Positions 21,512 through 28,247 of a DNA stretch of 64,000 bases are shown here, in pieces (within the stretch, counting starts at the first letter, position 1; the number at the start of each line of letters is the position of its first letter). A model generated the notes under the pieces. That model saw only the letters and a list, made by a program, of their open reading frames with translations, was not told the DNA's origin and did not search any database. Position numbers and translations under genes: made by a program. Source of the DNA: Thalassotalea sp. (lineage in GTDB: Bacteria > Pseudomonadota > Gammaproteobacteria > Enterobacterales > Alteromonadaceae); contig JAQWHD010000039.1 of the NCBI GenBank assembly GCA_029237915.1, forward strand, positions 62,001-126,000, in the 5' to 3' direction.

Positions 21512-21839
21512 CAAACATTTTATAAGAACTAGCTTAATTATATTTTCTTTAATATTTTTATTCGGTTTCGCTGCATTCAAATTGTACGAAAATAGTCTAA
21601 AGGTAATCAACATAACAATATCTTCTAAGAAAATAAAACAGGAATCTTTAAGTTGTAAAGTTCGTCCATGCCAGAAAGTTTCAATATATTCAGTAAAAAG
21701 TAAAGATGAAAACTTTTCTATAGAGGAGGGGTTATTCAAGCAACTAAATAAGAATAAATCCTACAGCGTTGGTGTTAAAGGTGTTAAATCAATTTATTCA
21801 AAAAGAAAAATAGTTGATATTTATACGAATGACGCCTAA
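21504..21839 (+). CDS. Hypothetical single-anchor exported protein
   Basis: A 111-residue protein with one N-terminal hydrophobic segment (residues about 9-25) followed by a lysine-rich extracytoplasmic domain with two cysteines (SCKVRPCQKV). ATG 21504 overlaps the preceding stop (ATGAATGA); a GTG two codons earlier is possible. Function unknown. Immediately followed by island repeat B. Confidence 0.55.
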   Translation: MNDKHFIRTSLIIFSLIFLFGFAAFKLYENSLKVINITISSKKIKQESLSCKVRPCQKVSIYSVKSKDENFSIEEGLFKQLNKNKSYSVGVKGVKSIYSKRKIVDIYTNDA

Positions 21840-21843
21840 TGGC

Positions 21844-21920
21844 ACTGTTGAACCGTTCAATGAATTAACGTAATGTAATCAAAAGCTCACGGTCTCCGAT
21901 GAGCGAGAAGCAGACAAACG
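21844..21920 (+). repeat. Island repeat copy B
   Basis: GTTGAACCGTTCAATGAATT leads into AACGTAATGTAATCAAAAGC and then a CTCACGG..CCGATGAG hairpin and GCGAGAAGCAGACA. The first 50 nt are nearly identical to copy C and share the core with A and D. Confidence 0.75.
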
Positions 21921-21977
21921 TTGATACATTTAATTATTCTCACAAAACATTAATAACATGGAAGTTAGCTATATAAC

Positions 21978-22592
21978 ATGAAAAGCCTTTTCAACACCTG
22001 TGCTGTCTTATTTACAATTCCCTTTTTCGGAAAACAACTTATACCTGAGTTATTTGGTGTTTGGTATATCCAATATCCATCCTATGCCATTCTTGCTATT
22101 TTATTACCCTTTGGATTTGCCAAGTCAGTTTTAAACAATAAACAAGAGGAAGGTATTTCTTTTCCTATTTTATTTTTACTCATGAGTTTAATGCAGCTCG
22201 TAAGTCCAATAACTGTAAACTCAGGAATAAAAGTTGTGCAGAGTGTATTGGTACCATCGGATAATAAAACAACCCCTCTACTATTACAGTTGTTGGATAA
22301 TCCTGAAGCATCAAAAAGGAATTTTGGGGCTAAATATATTTATAGGGAATATGGTGAGTCCATATATTACCGCGATGGTAAAGATGAGTTTATTAAATAT
22401 ACTCCTGATAAAGAGGATGTTGAATTCTATAAAGAACGTAATCAGACTAATTTAAAGCTAAAAGATGTAAATGCAACATTATCAAATCGAGCATCTGAAT
22501 CAATGTACCTTTCTATTGGCTTTGCTCTTAGTTTCTTCTTCGTGTTTTGCTTTGTTTTAGCTAAAGAATATAGAGTTAAAAAATTAAGTTAA
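21978..22592 (+). CDS. Hypothetical membrane protein with extracytoplasmic loop
   Basis: A 204-residue protein of unknown family. Two or three hydrophobic segments in residues 1-85, a polar loop (about 90-170, rich in Tyr, Lys and Asp) and a C-terminal membrane helix (MYLSIGFALSFFFVFCFVLA). No motif recognised. No strong Shine-Dalgarno is seen. Lies between island repeats B and C. Confidence 0.6.
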   Translation: MKSLFNTCAVLFTIPFFGKQLIPELFGVWYIQYPSYAILAILLPFGFAKSVLNNKQEEGISFPILFLLMSLMQLVSPITVNSGIKVVQSVLVPSDNKTTPLLLQLLDNPEASKRNFGAKYIYREYGESIYYRDGKDEFIKYTPDKEDVEFYKERNQTNLKLKDVNATLSNRASESMYLSIGFALSFFFVFCFVLAKEYRVKKLS

Positions 22593-22618
22593 GTAATGCT
22601 ATGGCTGGTGGGTTATGG

Positions 22619-22697
22619 CGACTGTTGAACCGTTCAGCGAATTAACGTAATGTAATCAAAAACTCACAGGCCGTTGTGAGCGATTAACGGACATTAT
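22619..22697 (+). repeat. Island repeat copy C
   Basis: GACTGTTGAACCGTTCAGCG then AATTAACGTAATGTAATCAA, followed by the perfect hairpin CTCACA-ggccgt-TGTGAG and CGATTAACGGACATT. It is the best-conserved copy and is 134 nt upstream of the next orphan gene. Confidence 0.75.
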
Positions 22698-22830
22698 CTA
22701 GTTAAGTAAAATCAGCGTTTTCGATTAAATCGGTGGACAAAGTCCGTGTTATAACATGGACTTTATCCACTTCATTATGTTGTTATGAGCCATGTATAAA
22801 TTGGGCTTTAATATATAGAAAGGAATCAAT

Positions 22831-23166
22831 GTGGGAACTATAGAAGTTATATTTTTTGTGTTTTTTGGTGCTATGGGTTTTGTTGTTCTAGTTTGGTTTT
22901 TACTTGTCACTAAATTGTTTAACTTAATTGAGCAAAATCATCCTGATAAGTTTCAGGATATGGGCGAGCCACACTTATCTAAAAATAATACATTATCTAC
23001 AAACGTTGCATTTATGCGTTATTTATTTAAGAAAGAATGGACTTCATTGAACGATCCTGAATTGACGTCACTGAGCATTACTATGAGGCGTATATTCATT
23101 ACAACTTTGATTGTATTCTTACCTGCAATGGTCATTTTACCTATTTTATTAATGCCGCCTCTATAA
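22831..23166 (+). CDS. Small two-helix membrane protein, possibly UspB-like
   Basis: A 111-residue protein with membrane segments at both ends (residues about 5-30 and 88-108). The middle contains RYLFKKEWTSLNDPELTSLS and a following Arg-rich helix, resembling the arrangement of universal stress protein B (two helices, central polar segment). Similarity is weak. The GTG at 22831 is supported by AAAGGA with 6-nt spacing. Part of the orphan-gene island. Confidence 0.55.
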   Translation: MGTIEVIFFVFFGAMGFVVLVWFLLVTKLFNLIEQNHPDKFQDMGEPHLSKNNTLSTNVAFMRYLFKKEWTSLNDPELTSLSITMRRIFITTLIVFLPAMVILPILLMPPL

Positions 23167-23220
23167 CTGAGACGCTTATAACCAGATACTAAGGTGTCAT
23201 AGCACACTTGAGACCGATTA

Positions 23221-23272
23221 CAATATAACGTAATGTAATCAAAAGCCGACGGGCTGTTATGAGAATTGCAAC
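23221..23272 (+). repeat. Island repeat copy D
   Basis: ATAACGTAATGTAATCAAAA followed by GCCGACGGGCTGTTATGAG. It shares the 20-nt core exactly with copy B, then diverges. It is about 45 nt upstream of the next orphan gene. Confidence 0.7.
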
Positions 23273-23315
23273 CGTAGAACAATAATAGTAAATCAAGGAA
23301 GGGTAGAGATTTAGG

Positions 23316-23723
23316 ATGATAATAAAACCATTAAAGGCAGCTTTTCTAATATATTGCCTTTTCTTAGTATTCAAAGCTAACGCTAGTTCTTCAGAGTATT
23401 TAGAAGGCGTATGGGTTTTAAATACGACATACACTATCGAGCAATCAGGTAAAGCCTTACCACAAAAAGTTTTAAACAGCTTAAATTCAAATAAAGCTAT
23501 GTCGTATGTTTTCAGGAAAAATAAAACAACATATACACCATTAGAGAGTATCGATGAACAGGATGATTGGTTTGAGTGGGACTTAATATCTGAATCAGTC
23601 GATTCTATAACTATAAATATTTATAATGAAAAGCAGATACGCTTCAGTAAACTTAAAGAATGCCTAGGTTTACCAATAGAGAAATATGCATACACTGAAT
23701 ATTATTGTAAGGAGAATAAATAA
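23316..23723 (+). CDS. Hypothetical exported protein
   Basis: A 135-residue protein with a signal peptide (hydrophobic residues about 6-20, likely cleavage after KANAS). The mature part opens EYLEGVWVLNTTYTIEQ, which recalls small lipocalin-like domains, and ends with two cysteines that could pair (KECLGL and YYCKEN). Function unknown. GGAAGGGTAGAG upstream gives ribosome-binding potential. Island member. Confidence 0.6.
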   Translation: MIIKPLKAAFLIYCLFLVFKANASSSEYLEGVWVLNTTYTIEQSGKALPQKVLNSLNSNKAMSYVFRKNKTTYTPLESIDEQDDWFEWDLISESVDSITINIYNEKQIRFSKLKECLGLPIEKYAYTEYYCKENK

Positions 23724-23816
23724 GTGCATGAAATTAATGAACTTAAACAGTCTGTAATGATAAGTAGAAGTAGTCTTACATTAAAATGTAACAAGAACAA
23801 AGGTAGTAACTACTAA
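23724..23816 (+). CDS. Possible 30-residue coupled small ORF
   Basis: A GTG immediately after the preceding stop opens 30 codons that end in TAATG, overlapping the ATG of the following membrane-protein gene by 1 nt. The overlap is of the type used in translational coupling. The peptide (starting MHEINELKQSV) matches nothing known. It could be chance. Confidence 0.25.
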   Translation: MHEINELKQSVMISRSSLTLKCNKNKGSNY

Positions 23817-24118
23817 TGATATTTCCCACAGTTTATGGCGTACCTATATTGATGATTGTTGGTTTTGTTGTTGTTGCAATCCAAATTGTCATACAACTAT
23901 CAGTAAAATTCAGTGATGAAAACATATATCTAAAACACTTTAAATTTAAAAAACAGAGCTCTAAAAACATATTAGTAAAGGTGAACTTTTACTTTAATCC
24001 ACGAGAATGGGGAGAGCTAAGTGTTAGGTGGATTCAGGTGCTATTGATGATACATTTTTCATTAGCAGTTCCGTTACTTATCGTTATGTTTATGCTCCAA
24101 TTTGGAATATTGAAGTAA
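23816..24118 (+). CDS. Hypothetical two-helix membrane protein
   Basis: A 100-residue protein with an N-terminal membrane helix (PILMIVGFVVVAIQIVIQL) and a C-terminal one (ALLMIHFSLAVPLLIVMFML region), joined by a basic, aromatic cytoplasmic or periplasmic segment. AAGGT lies 8 nt upstream. No family recognised. It is the last gene of the island; REP-like sequences follow. Confidence 0.55.
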   Translation: MIFPTVYGVPILMIVGFVVVAIQIVIQLSVKFSDENIYLKHFKFKKQSSKNILVKVNFYFNPREWGELSVRWIQVLLMIHFSLAVPLLIVMFMLQFGILK

Positions 24119-24504
24119 AAGTTAACTAGGCTCTCAAGGCAACGTGGTTAAGTAAATACCGACCGTCTCAGTTTGGCACTTTTCAGACCATCAGCACGTT
24201 CAAGGAGGTCCCGTATCTCGCTTTGGCTCGTACAGGATGACGGTGTACTTTCACTACTTCCGTTTGTGGCACTGAATTACCGGATTGATGGATCCTGAAA
24301 CAAGTTCAGGAAGTGGATATTTGCATAGCCACGATACGCTCAAGGAGGTCCCCGATATCGCTTGGGCTCTTCGAGGATGACGGAGTACTTTTTCTAATTT
24401 CGTATGACGCCTCCTGGCACATTTCGTCTATTTCGTAGGTTGCTTTGGCAATCTTTGCCAATATATGCCATAATTTTATTACTTTTAAATATGAGAGGTT
24501 TCTC
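24119..24504. repeat. REP-like repeat cluster
   Basis: The 386-nt gap has no gene. It carries two diverged direct copies of a 67-nt segment (24196-24262 and 24336-24402, both with CAAGGAGGTCCC and later GGATGACGG.GTACTTT) and the palindrome GATCCTGAAACAAGTTCAGG at 24291-24310, related to 14291-14311. The parDE promoter occupies its right end. Confidence 0.7.
24445..24474 (+). promoter_or_regulatory. parDE promoter with palindromic operator
   Basis: TTGGCAA-tct-TTGCCAA (24445-24461) is a perfect 7-bp dyad. Its left arm can serve as a -35 (TTGGCA) with CATAAT at 24469-24474 as -10, spacing 18. An operator overlapping the promoter suits autorepression by a ParD/ParE complex (family knowledge); the assignment is inferred. 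Confidence 0.6.
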
Positions 24505-24735
24505 ATGGGAACACTAAATATTTCTCTTCCAGACGAAATGAGAACTTGGATAGATAAACAAATTGAATCAGGTCGTTTTGCTAATGCAAGTGATTATATT
24601 CGAGATTTAATACGCCATAACCAAAGTGAAAAAGACGCTATTAGAATGGCTCTAGTTGAAGGCGAGTTAAGTGGTGAAAGTGAATTATCAGTCTTAGATA
24701 TTATCAGACAGCAAAAATCATATTCACAACGATGA
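24505..24735 (+). CDS. parD: ParD-type antitoxin
   Basis: Seventy-six residues: an N-terminal ribbon-helix-helix DNA-binding domain (GTLNISLPDEMRTWIDKQIE, then FANASDYIRDLIR) and a C-terminal toxin-binding tail. The frame opens 20 codons earlier but ATG 24505 has GAGAGG upstream and gives the standard ParD start. It overlaps parE by 4 nt and should repress its own promoter and neutralise ParE. Confidence 0.9.
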   Translation: MGTLNISLPDEMRTWIDKQIESGRFANASDYIRDLIRHNQSEKDAIRMALVEGELSGESELSVLDIIRQQKSYSQR

Positions 24736-25028
24736 AAACATATACTCTTTCAATAAGGGCTCAGAGAGATATAGAAAAAATATATCAATATACAACAATT
24801 GAATTTGGCGAACCTCAGGCGGAAAGTTATTTGCTAGGTGTTAATGATTGCCTTCAATTATTATCTGCTGAACCTGAATTAGCCCATAACATTAGTGATA
24901 TCAGGTTAGGTTATTTTCGATATTTATATAGAAAACATAGTTTATTCTTTAAACAAAGAAAAAGTGATATTTTAGTGGTTAGAGTTCTTCATCAACAGAT
25001 GAAACTTGAGCTTCACTTGACGAGTTAG
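24732..25028 (+). CDS. parE: ParE-type toxin (RelE/ParE superfamily)
   Basis: Ninety-eight residues with the ParE pattern YTLSIRAQRDIEKIYQYT, ESYLLGVNDCLQLLS, GYFRYLYRKHSLFFK and the final strand DILVVRVLHQQMKLELHL. ParE toxins poison DNA gyrase. The ATGA overlap with parD is standard for such pairs. The position between REP-like clusters marks it as mobile accessory DNA. The pair appears intact. Confidence 0.9.
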   Translation: MKTYTLSIRAQRDIEKIYQYTTIEFGEPQAESYLLGVNDCLQLLSAEPELAHNISDIRLGYFRYLYRKHSLFFKQRKSDILVVRVLHQQMKLELHLTS

Positions 25029-25425
25029 TATAAGCTCTGACAGGCGGTTCATGGTACAAAATTCTCGTTCGAGTCACCTTCAAACTGCATGATATTCCAC
25101 CCAAAAGTACGGTGGAATGACGGAATGTTCTTTCTAATATTGTATTGCAAAAAATTGCTCTAAACAGACATGGAACTCAGCATTCCTGGAAAGATATCTT
25201 TCTCAAAATAAAAAGCCTAAATGCATAAAATATATAACCTTTAGAGTATTAAACCACTGAAAAATCCGCATTAGATAATCGGCTTGACGTTTGTGCGTGC
25301 TTTTTGCTTTCTGGCATGTTCTTTAAATAAAAACCTTGCTGTTGGACTTTTAAACAATAATTTTTGTATGCACCACATTTGATTTTGATTAAACTAAACA
25401 TAATTAAAATTTAAAGTATGCCGAA
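25029..25425. repeat. Spacer with REP-like palindrome and tRNA-terminator remnant
   Basis: No gene seen in 397 nt. ATTCCACCcaaaagtacGGTGGAAT (25094-25118) is a 8-bp palindrome whose 30-nt surroundings recur inverted at 40892-40921 with two differences. GTGCTTTTTGCTTTCTGGCA (25298-25317) resembles the sequence after the tRNA-Ser terminators. The right end must hold the MarR gene promoter. Confidence 0.6.
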
Positions 25426-25935
25426 ATGGAAAAACATCAAGAACTATTAATTTCATTAAGAAAAGTAATTCGTGCTATCGATTTACATTCAAAGCAGCTG
25501 AGTAAAACTTCTGGTTTAACTAGCCCGCAGTTATTGATTATGTTGGAAATAGATAGAGTATCTGGTGTCAACTCTAGCCAGGTGGCAAAGGTTGTTAACT
25601 TGAGTGCTGCAACGGTGACAAATATCCTTGATCGCTTGGAAAATAAAGGTCTTATTTCAAGAGTACGCGATACAAAAGATAAACGTAAAGTAGGCTTGTA
25701 TTTAACTGATAATGGCAAGACTCTTCTAGATAGTGCCCCGCAACCATTGCAGCAACACTTTATTGAAAATTTTTCAAATTTAGCTCAGTGGGAGCAGTCT
25801 CAATTATTATCTTCAATAGAACGTCTTGCTGATATGATGAACGCCAATGAAATTGACGCAGCACCATTGTTAGAACTAAATGCGATGAGCGCCAGCAGTG
25901 CTATTAAAGCAAATACTGACACTCCTAAAACCTAG
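25426..25935 (+). CDS. MarR-family transcriptional regulator
   Basis: A 169-residue winged-helix regulator: recognition helix region LSAATVTNILDRLENKGLIS and wing RVRDTKDKRKVGLYLTDNGK are clear. It lacks an obvious catalytic or cofactor domain and has a C-terminal extension of about 30 Ala-rich residues. It converges with the BCCT gene (20-nt gap), so regulation of that transporter is possible but not shown. MarR regulators sometimes control BCCT betaine systems. Confidence 0.88.
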   Translation: MEKHQELLISLRKVIRAIDLHSKQLSKTSGLTSPQLLIMLEIDRVSGVNSSQVAKVVNLSAATVTNILDRLENKGLISRVRDTKDKRKVGLYLTDNGKTLLDSAPQPLQQHFIENFSNLAQWEQSQLLSSIERLADMMNANEIDAAPLLELNAMSASSAIKANTDTPKT

Positions 25936-25955
25936 GTAATTACCTAGTGTGAAAA

Positions 25956-27902
25956 TTAGCGCATTAAATGTAAAAAGTGCAGATGTTTGTGGTATTGATC
26001 AATAATATTATTGATCACCGCAGCTTCTGACCAACCCATGATGTCATAATCTTGACCACCTTCCACTAAATGCACTTCAGCTCGGTAGTAACTTTGTTCA
26101 TCATCATCGTCTTCATTAACAAAGTCAGGTTGTGAATATTTACAAGCAAATACTCGATACACAAACTCTTGTTGCTCTCCATGTCTTACAATCAAACACA
26201 AACCGTTTTCATGTGTTAATTCAACATTGATTTGATTTTCTTCTAGCTCTTTAGATACTGACTCAAAAGCAGGGCGAACAGTTTGATTAATGAATTTATT
26301 TACATTGGTTTTATTTGGAAAATCTACAACATTTTTTAATCGCATTTGCCAACTATTATAATCGCTGGTTGAATGCGGTACTGCTGAAATTAACTGGCTG
26401 TCTTGCTTAACCGCTTCAATCCTTAATGCTTTAATCAAGCCAATAATAGCGAGTATTAATACAATGGCAAATGGCAATGCACTTGCAATCGTCATCGTTT
26501 GTAGAGCGTTAAGGCCACCAACCAACAGTAATATGGCCGCAACTATAAATATTCCTACAGCCCAATAAACACGTTGCCACAGTGGTGTGTCATTTTTGCC
26601 ATGAGAACAAAGCATATCAACAACCATAGCGCCAGAATCACATGAGGTAACAAAGAATATCACTATCATTAATACACTAATAAAAGAAAGTACGGTACTC
26701 AATGGGAAGTTCTCAAGGAAAACAAATAATGCCACAGATGAATCTTGGCTTACCATCTCGCCTAAAGATGCAACGCCTTGAGTATGAACCAAGTCTATTG
26801 CGCTATTACCAAAAATTGTCATCCACAATAAAGTAAATACAGTAGGCAGTAACATTACACCTAAAATAAACTCTCGAATAGTACGACCTCTAGATATTCT
26901 GGCGATAAAGATACCAACAAAAGGTGCCCACGCAAGCCACCAGCCCCAGTAGAATATCGTCCAACCACCGATCCAGTTAGTCTTTTTATAGGCGAACAAA
27001 TTAAAGGTGTTGTGTACTATGTCAGTTAAATAAACCCCAACATTCTGTAAGTAAGCTTTAAGTAAAAATACCGTTGGACCAAGCACAAAAATCAGTAGTA
27101 ATAACACAACTGCTAAAATCATATTTGTTTCAGACAGTATTTTAATACCTTTATCTAAACCTGTGGCAACCGATACAACAGCAAGGGCTGTAATTACACA
27201 CATAATGATAATTTGATTGGTAGTAGATACATCTATATCGAACAAATATCCGAAACCGGCATTAACTTGTGATGCACCTAAACCAAGCGATGTAGCGATA
27301 CCAAAAACAGTACTCACCACGGCAAAAATATCAACCAAATGACCAGGCCATTTATAAATTTTTTCACCAATTAATGGGTATAAAGCTGAACGTAAGGTAA
27401 GTGGTAAATTGTGACGGTAGCTAAAATACGCCAACACTAATGCAACAATGGCGTATATCGCCCAAGCATGTAGCCCCCAATGGAAGAAAGTCATCTTCAT
27501 CGCTTCTTGAACTGCAGCAACTGTACCTGTGTCAGCAGTTGGAGGGGATAAATAATGCATTAATGGCTCTGCCACACCAAAGAACATCAAGCCAATTCCC
27601 ATACCTGCGGCAAAAAGCATAGAAAGCCAACTAGCAACTGAATAGTCGGGAGTTGAATGATCAGGCCCTAAACGAATATCGCCATAACGAGATAATCCTA
27701 AGAAAATTACAAAGAAGAAGATAAATGCCACAGTAAGTACATAAAACCAACTACCGTTATCAACAATGCTTGCTTGTATGACATTAAATAAGGATTGTGC
27801 TTGCTTAGGTAGTGCGCCTGTATAAAGTAACAGCGCTATAATTATCGAAGAGGCACTTAGAAAGACCTTTTTATTTAATTGACTCTTAACTGATGAAGTC
27901 AA
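25956..27902 (-). CDS. BCCT-family betaine/choline/carnitine transporter
   Basis: Secondary transporter of quaternary ammonium compounds for osmoprotection or catabolism. The 648-residue protein has about twelve membrane spans, the signature GGWTIFYWGWWLAWAPFVGI with the Trp box, and FIARISRGRTIREFI. The cytosolic tail of about 140 residues (acidic, DEDDDEQSYYRAEVHLVEGG region) is like BetT, which uses it for osmosensing. Translation starts at TTG 27902 with AGGGG 7 nt upstream; no in-frame ATG is nearby. Specificity (choline or betaine) is not determined. Confidence 0.9.
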   Translation of the reverse strand: MTSSVKSQLNKKVFLSASSIIIALLLYTGALPKQAQSLFNVIQASIVDNGSWFYVLTVAFIFFFVIFLGLSRYGDIRLGPDHSTPDYSVASWLSMLFAAGMGIGLMFFGVAEPLMHYLSPPTADTGTVAAVQEAMKMTFFHWGLHAWAIYAIVALVLAYFSYRHNLPLTLRSALYPLIGEKIYKWPGHLVDIFAVVSTVFGIATSLGLGASQVNAGFGYLFDIDVSTTNQIIIMCVITALAVVSVATGLDKGIKILSETNMILAVVLLLLIFVLGPTVFLLKAYLQNVGVYLTDIVHNTFNLFAYKKTNWIGGWTIFYWGWWLAWAPFVGIFIARISRGRTIREFILGVMLLPTVFTLLWMTIFGNSAIDLVHTQGVASLGEMVSQDSSVALFVFLENFPLSTVLSFISVLMIVIFFVTSCDSGAMVVDMLCSHGKNDTPLWQRVYWAVGIFIVAAILLLVGGLNALQTMTIASALPFAIVLILAIIGLIKALRIEAVKQDSQLISAVPHSTSDYNSWQMRLKNVVDFPNKTNVNKFINQTVRPAFESVSKELEENQINVELTHENGLCLIVRHGEQQEFVYRVFACKYSQPDFVNEDDDDEQSYYRAEVHLVEGGQDYDIMGWSEAAVINNIIDQYHKHLHFLHLMR

Positions 27903-28247
27903 AGCATTCCCCTACATAGTTTGTATTGATATTAATTATAGTTACATAAAATTTTAATTAAAGATGTGCAGACCAAGCAAAACAATTATTCAATTTAACG
28001 GATTATTGTGTACTCAAATAATTAAAATCAAAGAATTTTCATAGATTTAACTGTAATGATATTACATTTTCTTAGACCAAACTGTAACAAATGGATCTTG
28101 TTACTATCAATAAAAATTCCTATTAACAATATATTAACAGAATTCATTGATAATTTTACATTTAATGTTAAGGTAAACTCAGGATGATTATAGTTAGAGT
28201 ACTAATTATATTCACCCTACAATAATAAAAACCCAAGGGATTAAAAT
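27903..28247. promoter_or_regulatory. Divergent promoter region, BCCT transporter and TonB receptor
   Basis: This 345-nt, very A+T-rich spacer must contain both promoters. No gene, hairpin terminator or clear operator was seen. The divergent arrangement allows shared control of outer-membrane and inner-membrane uptake, but no regulator site is identified. Confidence 0.5.

Noticed and set aside
20385-23272. Island repeats as integron attC sites
   Set aside because: Hairpins exist in copies B and C, but the consensus RYYYAAC/GTTRRRY core sites are not consistently present and no integron integrase is nearby.
25437-25718. Minus-strand ORF opposite the MarR gene
   Set aside because: Shadow of the MarR coding region; no start-site support.
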